The notes below the pieces were generated by a model that was not told where the DNA came from, made no database searches, and was given only the letters and a program-made list of their open reading frames with translations. 64,000 nt of DNA, from assembly GCF_007856155.1 (NCBI RefSeq), contig NZ_CP042266.1, positions 1,612,001-1,676,000 on the forward strand, written 5' to 3'. The position numbers and the translations under genes are program-made. Source of the DNA: Streptomyces qinzhouensis (GTDB lineage: Bacteria > Actinomycetota > Actinomycetes > Streptomycetales > Streptomycetaceae). Position 1 is the stretch's first letter, and every line of letters begins with the position of its first letter. Below are positions 1 to 11,176 of the stretch, piece by piece.

Positions 1-60
1 CCGGGCGCCGTAGGTCCGCGGGGCCTCAGGGGTCGTACGGTGAGCGGCGTCCGGCGTGGG

Positions 61-2625
61 TCAGACCGCGGCTCCCTCCGTGGCGGTACGGACCGTCAGC
101 GCGCGGCGCAGATCGTCGAGCTGGTCGGCGAGGGAGCGGCGGAGCGCGGGGGTCACCCCGGGATCGTCGAGCGCGGTCTCCCCGAGGGCGAGGGTCTCCG
201 CCGACACGGCGTGGGCCGGGAAGGCGTAACGTCCCGCGGCGGCGGCCATCGCGGGGCCGCGGCGGGCGGCCAGCCCGACGGCGTCGCCGAAGAAGCGCGG
301 CACGTACTCCCGTACCAACTCGTCCTGCTCCGGCTGCCAGAACCCCTGGGCGACCGCGGTGAACAGATAGTTCGAGAGGGTGTCGGAGCCGAAGAGGAGG
401 TCCCAGGCGGCGGCCTTGGCCTCGGCGGTCGGCAGGGCGGCGCGGCAGCGGGCGGCGCCCTCCTGGCCGGTGGCGCTGGGGTCGGCGGCCAGTTCGGCCG
501 CGATCGCCGTGTCGTCGACGGCGCCGAGGACGGCGAGCCGGTGCAGGATCCGCCACCGCAGTTCGGGGTCCAGCTCGGGGCCGCCGGTGACCGAGCCGTC
601 GCTCAGCCACTCCCGGATGGTCTCGGGCTGCGAGGTGGCGTCGATGATCTGCCGGACGGCGATCAGGCGCAGTCCGCTGTCGCTGCCGTCCTCGGTGCGG
701 CGGAGGATGTCGCGGCAGACCGCCCGGATCGTGGCGAGCGCGGCGGCCCGCTCCCCGTCGGGCAGCAGCCGGTCGGCGATCTCCGTACGGCAGAAGGCGA
801 GGACGCTCTGGACGACGGCGAGGTCGGTCTCGCGCGGCAGATGGGCGCGGGCGGTCTCCAGATAGGCGGCGGGCGTCAGTTCGCCGTCGCGGACCAGATC
901 GCGGGCCGCGTTCCACACGACCGCCCGGGTGAGCGGGGAGGGCAGACAGGACAGCGCGGTGCGCACGGTCTCCCAGGAGACGGCGTCGAAGCGGATTTTG
1001 GCGTAGGTGGTGTCGTTCTCGTTGAGGACGACGAGGGCGGGCCGGCGGCCGGTTCTGGGCCCGTCGGGGGCGCCCGTGGGGACGTCGGCGTCGAAACGGT
1101 CGCGGAGGACGAGCCGGGCCGGGTCGACGGGGTCGGTGTCGTACGCGGCGACCGCGACGCGATGGGGGCGGCTGCCGTCGCGGGTGATGTCCAGCGTCCA
1201 GCTACCGCCCTCGTCGGTGACGGTGGGCCGCAGGGTGTCGACGCCGCTGGTGCTCAGCCAGGACTCGGCCCAGGCATGGACGTCGCGCTCGGTGGCCCGG
1301 GCGAGGGAGTCGATGAAGTCCGCGAGGGTGGCGTTGCCGAAGCGGTGGCGGGCGAAGTGGAGGTTGATCCCGGCGAGGAAGTCCTTCTCACCCATCCAGG
1401 CCACGAGCTGGCGGAGCGCGGAGGCGCCCTTGGCGTAGGAGATTCCGTCGAAGTTGAGCAGCGCGGACGCGGTGTCGGGGACGGCCTCGGCCGCGGGGGC
1501 GACGGGGTGGGTGGTGGGCCGCTGGTCGGCCTCGTACCCCCAGCGCTTGCGGTTGGCCGCGAAGTCGGTCCAGGTGTCGGTGAAGCGGGTGGCCTCGGTG
1601 AGGGTCTGGTAGCCCATGTACTCGGCGAAGGACTCGTTGAGCCAGATATCGTCCCACCAGGTGAGCGTCACCAGGTCGCCGAACCACATATGCGCCATCT
1701 CATGGGCGACGACCATGGCCCGGGTCTGCCGCTCGGTGTCGGTGACGGCGGAGCGGAAGACGAACTCGTCGCGGAAGGTGACCAGGCCGGGGTTCTCCAT
1801 GGCGCCCGCGTTGAACTCGGGGACGAAGGCCTGGTCGTACGAGTCGAAGGGGTACGGCTCCTCGAACTTCTCGTGGTAGCGGTCGAAGCACTGGCGGGTG
1901 ATCTCGAAGAGTTCGTCGGCGTCGGTGTCGAGGTGCTCGGCGAGGGAGCGGCGGCAGTGCAGGCCGAAGGGCAGACCGGCGTGCTCGGTGCGCACGGAGT
2001 GCCAGGGGCCGGCGGCGACGGCGACGAAGTAGGTGGCCAGCGGCGGGGTGGGGGCGCAGGTCCAGACGCCGTCGCCCTGGTGGGTCGCGATGCCGTTGCC
2101 GAGGACGGTCCAGCGTTCGGGGGCGGTGACGCTCACCTCGAACACGGCCTTCAGGTCGGGCTGGTCGAAGGCGGCGAAGACGCGCTGGACGTCGTCCAGG
2201 AAGAGCTGGGTGTAGACGTATGTCTCGCCGTCGCCGGGATCGGTGAAACGGTGCATGCCCTCGCCGGTGCGGGAGTAGCGCATATCGGCCTCGACGACCA
2301 GCTCGTGCTCTCCGGCGGCGAGTCCGGGCAGCGGATAGCGGTTGCCGTCGAGGGCCGTCGGGTCGAGCGGCTCCCCGTCGAGGGTGATGGACCGCAGGGC
2401 GGCCGGTTTCAGCTCGACGAAGGTGTCCCCGGCGGACCGGGCGGTGAACCGTATGGCGGTCCGCGACCCGAAGAGCTCCTCCTCCGCGGTGCCGCCGCCC
2501 GCTCCCGGCTCCTGCCCCGGGCCGGCTACGGCGGCACGCGCGGTCAGGTCGAGACCGATCGTGTAGCGGTGGACGTCGAGGAGGCGGGCTCGGTTCTGTG
2601 CTTCGTCACGCGTCAGTACGGGCAT
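61..2625 (-). CDS. pepN: Aminopeptidase N (M1 family metallopeptidase)
   Basis: Cytosolic zinc aminopeptidase that removes N-terminal residues from peptides. The 854-residue protein has the M1 exopeptidase signature GAMEN at about residues 274-278 and the zinc site HEMAH at 308-312, with the third ligand Glu in NESFAE about 19 residues later. Length and layout fit the actinobacterial PepN family, including the C-terminal ERAP1-like helical domain. I chose the ATG giving MPVLTRDEAQ because family members begin with a similar TREEAQ segment. An in-frame ATG three codons upstream (MASMPVL) is possible, and neither has a strong ribosome binding site. The gene stands alone, with no operon partner to its left inside the window. 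Confidence 0.95.
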   Translation of the reverse strand: MPVLTRDEAQNRARLLDVHRYTIGLDLTARAAVAGPGQEPGAGGGTAEEELFGSRTAIRFTARSAGDTFVELKPAALRSITLDGEPLDPTALDGNRYPLPGLAAGEHELVVEADMRYSRTGEGMHRFTDPGDGETYVYTQLFLDDVQRVFAAFDQPDLKAVFEVSVTAPERWTVLGNGIATHQGDGVWTCAPTPPLATYFVAVAAGPWHSVRTEHAGLPFGLHCRRSLAEHLDTDADELFEITRQCFDRYHEKFEEPYPFDSYDQAFVPEFNAGAMENPGLVTFRDEFVFRSAVTDTERQTRAMVVAHEMAHMWFGDLVTLTWWDDIWLNESFAEYMGYQTLTEATRFTDTWTDFAANRKRWGYEADQRPTTHPVAPAAEAVPDTASALLNFDGISYAKGASALRQLVAWMGEKDFLAGINLHFARHRFGNATLADFIDSLARATERDVHAWAESWLSTSGVDTLRPTVTDEGGSWTLDITRDGSRPHRVAVAAYDTDPVDPARLVLRDRFDADVPTGAPDGPRTGRRPALVVLNENDTTYAKIRFDAVSWETVRTALSCLPSPLTRAVVWNAARDLVRDGELTPAAYLETARAHLPRETDLAVVQSVLAFCRTEIADRLLPDGERAAALATIRAVCRDILRRTEDGSDSGLRLIAVRQIIDATSQPETIREWLSDGSVTGGPELDPELRWRILHRLAVLGAVDDTAIAAELAADPSATGQEGAARCRAALPTAEAKAAAWDLLFGSDTLSNYLFTAVAQGFWQPEQDELVREYVPRFFGDAVGLAARRGPAMAAAAGRYAFPAHAVSAETLALGETALDDPGVTPALRRSLADQLDDLRRALTVRTATEGAAV

Positions 2626-2684
2626 GGAGGCCATGCTGCCTGATGGGGGCCGGTTCGCACACGGGGTGGGGGTTCCGCTCTGAG

Positions 2685-2702
2685 CGCACGGAGCTCCGTG
2701 CG
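2685..2702. promoter_or_regulatory. 18-bp perfect palindrome upstream of pepN
   Basis: Perfect inverted repeat with the core gcacggagctccgtgc, about 60 nt upstream of the pepN start. A further gttcgcac/gtgcgaac pair lies around it. It could be an operator or the base of a leader hairpin. No regulator is assigned. Confidence 0.35.
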
Positions 2703-2814
2703 AACGGGGGCGCGGCGGGCGCCGGGCCGTGTGACCCGGCGGGCGGGCCAGGGAGTAGTTGTGGCGTGAAATCACTGTTGCCGCTGGAGGGGGCGGGGAT
2801 CACAGCACCCGTCT

Positions 2815-2840
2815 TATCCCGCGGTAATATCCCGCGGCAA
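2815..2840. repeat. Contiguous 13-bp direct repeat (two copies)
   Basis: Two abutting copies of tatcccgcgg(t/c)aa, differing at one base, in the 447-nt gap between pepN and the small secreted protein gene. Each copy contains the palindrome ccgcgg. The position fits a two-site operator for either divergent gene, but this is inference. Nothing else in the gap 2626-3072 looks like a gene. Confidence 0.5.
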
Positions 2841-3072
2841 TGGGTGCGGGACCGGCATTCATCTCCCGCAGTAGTCCCCCAGCGCCTCGGGGTTCGGTTT
2901 CCGGTCCCGGGGATAAGCGTGAGCCGCTGGGCCCTCGGGTAGGTCTCCGCCGGTCGGGGCGGGCATCACTTTTCCCTGCTTTCCCCGGCCGGAACAGAAC
3001 GGTTGCGGAAACAGCAGGCACCGCTCCACAGTGATGGCGGATTCGACTCATTTCCCGAAAAGGAGAAACAGC

Positions 3073-3390
3073 ATGATGGTTCGCAGGCTGCTCGCAGGCG
3101 TCGGCGCCGGCGCCGTGGTCGCTTTCGGTGCGATGGCCGTCCCGGCACAGGCCGCACAGGCCAAGGGCGCTCAGGTGACGCAGGTCGCTCCGGCGGCGGT
3201 GCCCGATGTGGGGATTCTGTCCTGTCCGTCCGGCGCACCGGCGGCGGCCCCGGGCTTCCGCTGTCTTTCGTCGTATCTGACGAACGCGGACTGCATTCGG
3301 GGGGTCGCGCGCAATATCGAGGTCACTCCGGCGACCGAGGGCTACTGCACGTACTACAACGGCCGCTACTGGGGCTTTGTCAACCACTGA
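3073..3390 (+). CDS. Small secreted protein with four cysteines, unknown function
   Basis: A 105-residue protein with a classical Sec signal peptide: MMVRR basic start, a hydrophobic AGVGAGAVVAFGAMA core and an AQAAQA-type cleavage site near residues 25-30. The mature part is about 75 residues with four cysteines (LSCPS, FRCLS, ADCIR, GYCTY), which suggests two disulfides outside the cell. The start is set by a clear AGGAG 7 nt upstream of the first ATG of an ATG-ATG pair. A strong hairpin terminator follows, so it is a single-gene transcript. I do not recognise a named domain. Small secreted Cys-containing proteins of this kind are common in Streptomyces. Confidence 0.8.
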   Translation: MMVRRLLAGVGAGAVVAFGAMAVPAQAAQAKGAQVTQVAPAAVPDVGILSCPSGAPAAAPGFRCLSSYLTNADCIRGVARNIEVTPATEGYCTYYNGRYWGFVNH

Positions 3391-3432
3391 CACCCCCACC
3401 CCGTGCCTTCACCCGCGGGGTCGCACAAAAAT

Positions 3433-3457
3433 GCCCCGGACCGTCATGGTCCGGGGC
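3433..3457 (+). terminator. Hairpin terminator after the small secreted protein gene
   Basis: Perfect 10-bp stem (gccccggacc / ggtccggggc) with a 5-nt loop, 42 nt after the stop codon. An A-rich stretch lies before the stem and a short T pair after it. It sits between convergent genes and may also end the chorismate mutase transcript. Confidence 0.75.
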
Positions 3458-3538
3458 TTCACATATGCGCACCGAGGACAATCGGAAAGGGAATGTGTCC
3501 GATCCGGGTTCGAGCCGGTCCTGATTTTCCCGGAATCT

Positions 3539-3871
3539 TCACTCGACGGCGTCGCCGTCGGCCGGTGAGTCGCCCGCGATCTGTTCATGGTGGCGGATGA
3601 CTTCGGCGATGATGAAGTTCAACAGCTTCTCGGCGAAGCCCGGGTCCAGCTTCGCCGACTCGGCGAGCTCGCGGAGGCGTTGGATCTGGCGGGCCTCACG
3701 GGCCGGGTCGGCCGGGGGCAGCTGGTGGCGGGCCTTGAGATGGCCGACCTGCTGAGTGCATTTGAATCGTTCGGCGAGCATATGGACCACGGCCGCGTCG
3801 ATGTTGTCGATGCTCCCCCGCAGGCGGTCCAGTTCGGCCCGGACGTTCTCGTCGATTTCGCTGGTGGTCAT
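3539..3871 (-). CDS. Chorismate mutase (AroQ class)
   Basis: Converts chorismate to prephenate, the branch-point step to phenylalanine and tyrosine. The 110-residue all-helical protein matches the stand-alone AroQ family: the first helix has LDRLRGSIDNIDAAVVHMLAER, which carries the conserved Arg, followed by VGHLKARHQLPPADPAREA with the conserved Lys/Arg and a Glu/Gln-containing last helix (FIIAEVIRHHEQ). The ATG giving MTTSEIDENV is the only plausible start, and upstream sequence is low-complexity. It is not linked to the trp genes 40 kb away. Length is close to that of other Streptomyces monofunctional enzymes. Confidence 0.9.
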   Translation of the reverse strand: MTTSEIDENVRAELDRLRGSIDNIDAAVVHMLAERFKCTQQVGHLKARHQLPPADPAREARQIQRLRELAESAKLDPGFAEKLLNFIIAEVIRHHEQIAGDSPADGDAVE

Positions 3872-4092
3872 GGTTGTCGAGCTTACGCGGGGCGGGGTGG
3901 GGGCGGTCCGGGGTGTTCGGGGTACGGACAGGGCGGGCGCCGACGGCCGGCGGGACGGGGCGGGCGGAACCGGCGGGCCGGGCGCGGGCGGGACCCGTGG
4001 GCCGGGCGCGGGCGGGGCGAGGGGCGGGGCGGGCGGGGCCCCGGAAGGCCGCCGCCCGCCCCGCCGTACGGACACAGCGGGTACGCCGCTCG

Positions 4093-6824
<2,732 letters not shown>

Positions 6825-6878
6825 CCGTCCGGGCCCGGGCGCCACGGGCGCGCGATGGACCCCGGCACCGGGCCGGCC

Positions 6879-6904
6879 GGGCAGGGCAGGGCAGGGCAGG
6901 GCGA
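6879..6904. repeat. Short gcagg tandem repeat
   Basis: Four direct copies of the 5-mer gcagg just after the ankyrin gene, in the 200-nt gap before the convergent SDR gene. It is probably slippage-derived. Confidence 0.6.
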
Positions 6905-7024
6905 GCGTCTCGGCCCGGGCCGGCACCCGGACGGGTCCCGCTTCCCGGCAGACGGTGGACCTGCCCTTCGCCCGGCGCCGACCGGCTCCGCGGGCCGCGC
7001 CGGCCGGTGCCGTTCCGGCCCGGC

Positions 7025-7906
7025 TCAGCCCGCCCCGTACACCTTCCCCGGCTCCGCCGCCCGGGCCAGCAGGGTGCGCAGGGCGCTGCCCGCGGCGGAC
7101 GGGGTACGGCGGGTGGCGGAATCGGCGGTGGGGCCCGGCTGCCAGCCCCGCATGACCGTCAGACGGCCCGCCTCCGATTCGATGATCCGGCCCGTGACCC
7201 CGGCGCTGTCCGCCGAGCCCAGCCAGACCACGAGCGGTGATACGTCCTCCGGGAGTGCGGCCAGGTCCGCGAAGGTGTGTTCCGTCATCCGGGTCCGGGC
7301 GGCGGGGGCGATCGCGTTCACCAGGACTCCGTAGCGGCCCAGTTCCGCCGCCGCGACCAGGGTGAGGCCGACGATGCCCGCCTTGGCCGCCGCGTAGTTC
7401 GCCTGGCCGACGCTGCCCAGCAGACCGGCGCCCGACGTGGTGTTGACCACCCGCGCCTCGGCCGGACGGCCCGCCTTGGCCTCGGCGCGCCAGTGGGCCG
7501 CCGCCGCGCGCAGCGGCAGGAAATGGCCCTTGAGGTGGACCCGTACCACCGCGTCGAAGTCGTCCTCGGTCAGATTGACCAGCATCCGGTCCCGCAGAAA
7601 GCCCGCGTTGTTGACCAGGGTGTCCAGCCGTCCGTAGGTGTCGAGCGCGGTGGCGATCAGGGAGGCGGCGCCCTCGGCGGTGGTGATGTCACCGCCGTGG
7701 GGGACCGCCGCGCCGCCGCCCGCGCGGATCTCGGCGACCACGTCCGCCGCCGGTCCCGCCGACGCGCCCGCGCCGTCGAGGCCCGCGCCCAGATCGTTGA
7801 CCACGACCTTCGCCCCTTCGGCGGCGAAGGCGATGGCATGGGCGCGGCCCAGTCCCCGGCCGGCGCCGGTCACCACCACGACCCGGCCCGTGCAGATGCC
7901 CGTCAT
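7025..7906 (-). CDS. Short-chain dehydrogenase/reductase, steroid C/D-ring cluster (Rv3548c-like)
   Basis: NAD(P)-dependent oxidoreductase of the SDR family, 293 residues. The nucleotide-binding motif TGAGRGLG is near residues 13-20, NNAG follows, and the catalytic Ser with Y-x-x-x-K is seen in NTTSGAG and YAAAKAG. The start MTGICTGRVVVVTGAG, the segment FDAVVRVHLKGHF and the end near KVYGAG closely resemble what I recall of Mycobacterium tuberculosis Rv3548c, a KstR2-regulon gene. A good AGGAG site precedes the ATG. The start overlaps the stop of the upstream SDR by 4 nt, so both are transcribed from the divergent promoter near 8760. The exact step in HIP-CoA breakdown is not established. 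Confidence 0.85.
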   Translation of the reverse strand: MTGICTGRVVVVTGAGRGLGRAHAIAFAAEGAKVVVNDLGAGLDGAGASAGPAADVVAEIRAGGGAAVPHGGDITTAEGAASLIATALDTYGRLDTLVNNAGFLRDRMLVNLTEDDFDAVVRVHLKGHFLPLRAAAAHWRAEAKAGRPAEARVVNTTSGAGLLGSVGQANYAAAKAGIVGLTLVAAAELGRYGVLVNAIAPAARTRMTEHTFADLAALPEDVSPLVVWLGSADSAGVTGRIIESEAGRLTVMRGWQPGPTADSATRRTPSAAGSALRTLLARAAEPGKVYGAG

Positions 7907-8742
7907 CCCGGTTCTCCTCCGTCTCGTGGAGTGGTGCGGTCGCCTCGCGGGGCGGTGCGGTCGCCTCGTGGAGTGGTGCGGTCGCCTCGCGGGGCGGTCC
8001 GGTTCGCCGTGGCCGCCGCGAGGAACGCCGGGCGCTCCCCGCCGCCGTGGATGTGCAGCGACGCCCCGCTGATGTACGCCGCCCGCTCCGAGGCCAGGAA
8101 CACCGCCGCATCGCCGACGTCGGCCGGCTCCGCGAGCCGCCCCAGCGGAACCGTGCGGCCCACCGCGGCCACGCCCTCCTCGTCGCCGTAGTGAAGGGCG
8201 CTGAGTTCGGTTCCGACCATCCCGAGGACCAGGGTGTTCACCCGTACCTCCGGCGCCCATTCGACGGCCATCGACCGGGCCAGGCTCGCCAGCCCCGCCT
8301 TCGCCGCGCCGTAGGCCCCGGAGCCCGGCGACGGCCGGTCCCCGCTCACACTGCCGATCATCAGCACCGAGCCGCGGGCGGCCCGCAGATGTTCGTACGC
8401 CGCGATGCTCGCGGTCAGCGGTGCCGTCAGATTGAGGTCGATGACCCGGGCGTGCCGGGCCGCTCCGCCGTCCGCGAGCGGCCGGTACGGCGTACCGCCC
8501 GCGTTGTTGACCAGGGTGTCGAGGCGCCCGTACCGCCGTACGACCTCGGTGAAGAACTCCCCCACCGCGGCCGCGTCCCGCAGATCGAGCGGGAGGTAGA
8601 CCGCGCCGTCCACCGGCGTCCCGGGGGGCCGCCGGGCGCAGATCACCACCACCGAGCCCGCCCGCAGGAACGCCCGGGCGATGCCCGCGCCCACCCCCCG
8701 GGTGCCGCCGGTGACGACCGTGACTCTCCCGTCCGGCTCCAT
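7903..8742 (-). CDS. Short-chain dehydrogenase/reductase with repetitive C-terminal tail (Rv3549c-like)
   Basis: SDR oxidoreductase of 279 residues. The cofactor motif TGGTRGVG is at residues 11-18, NNAG near 95, and the active-site Ser and YGAAKAG are present. The body ends with HGGGERPAFLAAA, as in Rv3549c-type enzymes of the steroid C/D-ring clusters. After it comes a tail of four 7-residue units (GDRTAPR/GDRTTPR) encoded by a 21-bp minisatellite, an unusual addition. It is the first gene of a two-gene - strand operon, divergent from echA20. Its start codon lies 16 nt from a KstR2-like palindrome. Confidence 0.85.
   Translation of the reverse strand: MEPDGRVTVVTGGTRGVGAGIARAFLRAGSVVVICARRPPGTPVDGAVYLPLDLRDAAAVGEFFTEVVRRYGRLDTLVNNAGGTPYRPLADGGAARHARVIDLNLTAPLTASIAAYEHLRAARGSVLMIGSVSGDRPSPGSGAYGAAKAGLASLARSMAVEWAPEVRVNTLVLGMVGTELSALHYGDEEGVAAVGRTVPLGRLAEPADVGDAAVFLASERAAYISGASLHIHGGGERPAFLAAATANRTAPRGDRTTPRGDRTAPRGDRTTPRDGGEPG
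7922..8005. repeat. 21-bp minisatellite, four copies, inside the SDR gene
   Basis: Four tandem 21-bp units of the type cctcgtggagtggtgcggtcg alternate with cctcgcggggcggtgcggtcg, giving a 42-bp super-period. The array encodes the C-terminal GDRT(A/T)PR repeats of the SDR and ends next to the ribosome binding site of the downstream SDR. There are no spacers, so it is not a CRISPR. Confidence 0.9.
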
Positions 8743-8758
8743 CCGCTGTTACCTTCCA

Positions 8759-8778
8759 CCTAACAAACGTTTGGTGGA
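8759..8778. promoter_or_regulatory. Candidate KstR2 operator between SDR pair and echA20
   Basis: Palindromic site CCTAaCAA-acgt-TTGgTgG. Its core AACAAACGTTTGGT fits the mycobacterial KstR2 motif AnCAAGnnCTTGnT, as I remember it, at all but the symmetric G/C pair. The flanks accttccacc and ggtggaaaggt extend the inverted repeat. It lies in the 54-nt divergent promoter and shares its design with the site at 15874-15893. Confidence 0.65.
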
Positions 8779-8796
8779 AAGGTAGCTGATCCTGTC

Positions 8797-9585
8797 ATGG
8801 GTGTCTCCACCACGGACGCGGCCTCGGATCCGGCCGACGGAGTCCGCGTCGTCACGGCCGCCTATCCCCCCGTCAACGCCCTGCCCGTCCAGGGCTGGTA
8901 CGACCTGGCCCGCGCGGTCCGCGACGCCGGGCACGATCCGGGCGTGCGCTGTGTCGTGCTGGCCGCCGAGGGCCGCGGATTCAACGCGGGCGTCGATATC
9001 AAGGAGCTCCAGCGCGACGGCGCCGACGGCGGCGACGGCCCCGGCGGCCCGCGGGCCGCGCTGCTCGGCGCCAACCGCGGCTGCGCGGAGGCGTTCGCCG
9101 CGGTGTACGAGTGCGAGGTGCCGGTCGTCGCGGCGGTCGGCGGCTTCTGTCTGGGCGGCGGGATCGGGCTGGTCGGCAACGCGGACGCGATCGTCGCCGC
9201 CGACGACGCCGTCTTCGGGCTGCCGGAGCTGGACCGGGGCGCCCTCGGGGCGGCCACCCATCTGGCCCGGCTGGTGCCGCCCCATCTGATGCGCGCCCTG
9301 TACTACACCTCGGCCACGGTCACCGCCGGGGAGCTGCACCGGCACGGCTCGGTGTGGCGGGTCGTCCCGCGGGCGGAACTGGCCGCCGCGGCGCTGGAAC
9401 TGGCGGTGGACATCGCCCGTAAGGACGGCGCCCTGATCCGGCTCGCCAAGGCCGCCATCAACGGTATCGACCCGGTCGACGTCCGGCGCAGCTACCGCTT
9501 CGAGCAGGGATTCACCTTCGAGGCCGCGCTGAGCGGGGCCGGCGACCGGGTCCGCGCCGCCTTCGGAAAGGACGGCGGGGCATGA
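8797..9585 (+). CDS. echA20: EchA20-like enoyl-CoA hydratase-family ring hydrolase
   Basis: Crotonase-fold enzyme of 262 residues. In mycobacteria EchA20 opens the last-but-one carbocycle of the bicyclic steroid remnant (HIEC-CoA to COCHEA-CoA). Diagnostic segments match my memory of EchA20: YPPVNALP near the start, EGRGFNAGVDIKE for the CoA/oxyanion region, NRGCAEAFAAVYEC, GFCLGGGIGLVGN, and SYRFEQGFTFE at the end. The usual crotonase oxyanion-hole glycines are present. The ATG at 8797 has only a weak, distant AAAGG. The gene opens a + strand operon with ipdA, overlapping it by 4 nt. Confidence 0.9.
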   Translation: MGVSTTDAASDPADGVRVVTAAYPPVNALPVQGWYDLARAVRDAGHDPGVRCVVLAAEGRGFNAGVDIKELQRDGADGGDGPGGPRAALLGANRGCAEAFAAVYECEVPVVAAVGGFCLGGGIGLVGNADAIVAADDAVFGLPELDRGALGAATHLARLVPPHLMRALYYTSATVTAGELHRHGSVWRVVPRAELAAAALELAVDIARKDGALIRLAKAAINGIDPVDVRRSYRFEQGFTFEAALSGAGDRVRAAFGKDGGA

Positions 9586-10421
9586 GCGGCAAGGTGATGG
9601 AGCCCGACGAGGCCATCGGCGGGCTGCGCAGCGGAATGACGGTCGGGATCGGCGGCTGGGGAGCGCGCCGCAAGCCGATGGCGCTGGTCCGGGCCCTGCT
9701 GAGGTCGGAGGTGACCGATCTGACGGTGATCTCGTACGGCGGTCCCGATATCGGCCTGCTGGCCGCCGCGGGCCGGATCCGGAAGCTGGTGACCGCGTTC
9801 GTCACCCTGGACTCGGTCCCCCTCGAACCCCATTACCGGGCCGCGCGGGAGCGCGGCGCCTTCGCGCTCACCGAGATCGACGAGGCGATGTTCCTGTGGG
9901 GGCTGACGGCCGCGGCCAACCGGCTGCCGTTCCTCCCGGTACGGGCCGGGCTGGGCTCGGACGTCATGCGGGTCGATCCGGAGCTGCGGACGGTTCGTTC
10001 GCCGTACGGGGACGGGGAGGAGTTCGTCGCGATGCCCGCGCTGCGGATGGACGCGGCGCTGGTCCATCTCAACCGCGCCGACCGGCGGGGCAATGCCTGC
10101 TATCTGGGCCCCGACCCGTACTTCGACGATCTGTTCTGCGAGGCGGCGGACACGGCGTACGTCTCCTGCGAAAGTCTGGTCGACGGCTTCGGGGATGTTC
10201 CGCCGCAGCGGCTGCTGGTCTCCCGGCATGCGGTGACCGGCGTGGTGGAGGCACCGAACGGCGCGCACTTCACCTCGTGCGCCCCCGACTACGGGCGGGA
10301 CGAGGCGTTTCTGCGGATGTATGCGACCACCCCCTGGGAGGAGTTCGCCGGACGGTTCCTCGACGGCGACGAGAAGACGTATCAGTCGGCCGTCGAGGCC
10401 TGGCGGGAGGAGGCCCGATGA
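9582..10421 (+). CDS. ipdA: IpdA, alpha subunit of COCHEA-CoA hydrolase (CoA-transferase fold)
   Basis: Larger subunit (279 residues) of the IpdAB heteromer, which hydrolytically opens the final steroid ring. It belongs to the class I CoA-transferase superfamily but lacks transferase activity in characterised members. Visible features are GMTVGIGGWGARRKPMALVRA at the N-terminus (the glycine-rich CoA segment) and HLNRADRRGNA with GPDPYFDDLFCEAA in the middle. The start overlaps the echA20 stop (ATGA) and the stop overlaps the ipdB start, so the subunits are translationally coupled in equal amounts. Confidence 0.92.
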   Translation: MSGKVMEPDEAIGGLRSGMTVGIGGWGARRKPMALVRALLRSEVTDLTVISYGGPDIGLLAAAGRIRKLVTAFVTLDSVPLEPHYRAARERGAFALTEIDEAMFLWGLTAAANRLPFLPVRAGLGSDVMRVDPELRTVRSPYGDGEEFVAMPALRMDAALVHLNRADRRGNACYLGPDPYFDDLFCEAADTAYVSCESLVDGFGDVPPQRLLVSRHAVTGVVEAPNGAHFTSCAPDYGRDEAFLRMYATTPWEEFAGRFLDGDEKTYQSAVEAWREEAR

Positions 10422-11176
10422 GCCGTACCGGCGATGCGGCGGGGGTGACCCGGGCCGAGTACTGCGTCATCGCCTGCGCGGAGGCCTGGCGGGGCGACGG
10501 GGAGGTGCTGGCGAGCCCGATGGGGCTGATCCCCTCCCTCGGGGCCCGGCTCGCCCGGCGGACCTTCGCCCCGGACCTGCTGCTGACGGACGGTGAGGCG
10601 CTGCTCGTCGGGCCCGACGGGGCCGCCGAGGGCTGGCTGCCGTACCGCAGACATCTGACCATGGTCACGGGCGGGCGGCGGCACGTGATGATGGGCGCGA
10701 GCCAGCTCGACCGGTACGGCAATCAGAACATCTCCTGCATCGGCGACTGGGAGCGGCCGGACCGGCAGTTGCTGGGGGTGCGCGGGGCGCCCGTGAACAC
10801 CCTCAACAACCCGGTCAGTTACTGGGTGCCGCGGCATACCCGGCGGGTGTTCGTGGAGCGGGTCGACATGGTGTGCGGGGTGGGGTACGACCGCGCCGCG
10901 GCGGCCGGCCCGAGCGCGACCCGCTACCACCGGATCCCCCGGGTCGTCTCCGATCTGGGGGTCTTCGACTTCGAGACCCCGGACCGGTCGATGCGGCTGG
11001 TGTCGGTGCACCCGGGGGTGACGGTGGAGAGGGTGCGGGAGGCGACCGGCTTCCCGCCGGCGGTCCCGGCGGGCGGCGTACCGGAGACCCGGGAGCCCAC
11101 GGCCGGTGAACTGCGGCTGATCCGGGAGGAGCTGGACCCGGCGGGGCGGCGGGAGCGCGAGGTGCCGGGGGTATGA
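10418..11176 (+). CDS. ipdB: IpdB, beta subunit of COCHEA-CoA hydrolase
   Basis: Second subunit (252 residues) of IpdAB. The protein begins TRAEYCVIACAEAWRGDGEVLASPMG and contains MMGASQLDRYGNQNIS, typical of beta subunits of this clade, where the CoA-transferase catalytic Glu region is remodelled for retro-Claisen-like hydrolysis. PVNYW-like (NNPVSYWVPRHTRRVFVERVD) and SDLGVFDF segments fit CoA-transferase beta subunits. It is coupled to ipdA and ipdC by 4-nt overlaps on both sides. Confidence 0.92.
   Translation: MSRTGDAAGVTRAEYCVIACAEAWRGDGEVLASPMGLIPSLGARLARRTFAPDLLLTDGEALLVGPDGAAEGWLPYRRHLTMVTGGRRHVMMGASQLDRYGNQNISCIGDWERPDRQLLGVRGAPVNTLNNPVSYWVPRHTRRVFVERVDMVCGVGYDRAAAAGPSATRYHRIPRVVSDLGVFDFETPDRSMRLVSVHPGVTVERVREATGFPPAVPAGGVPETREPTAGELRLIREELDPAGRREREVPGV

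Noticed and set aside
40..2643. Long open + strand frame (867 codons) across the whole aminopeptidase gene
   Set aside because: It is the antisense shadow of pepN in a GC-rich genome: Gly/Val/Glu-rich, no domain, no ribosome binding site.
3496..3530. tRNA-like T-arm (ggttcgag with flanking ccgg)
   Set aside because: No acceptor, D or anticodon arms can be built around it, and there is no CCA-compatible end.
7922..8005. Possible CRISPR array
   Set aside because: Repeats abut with no spacers, lie in a coding frame, and no cas genes are near.
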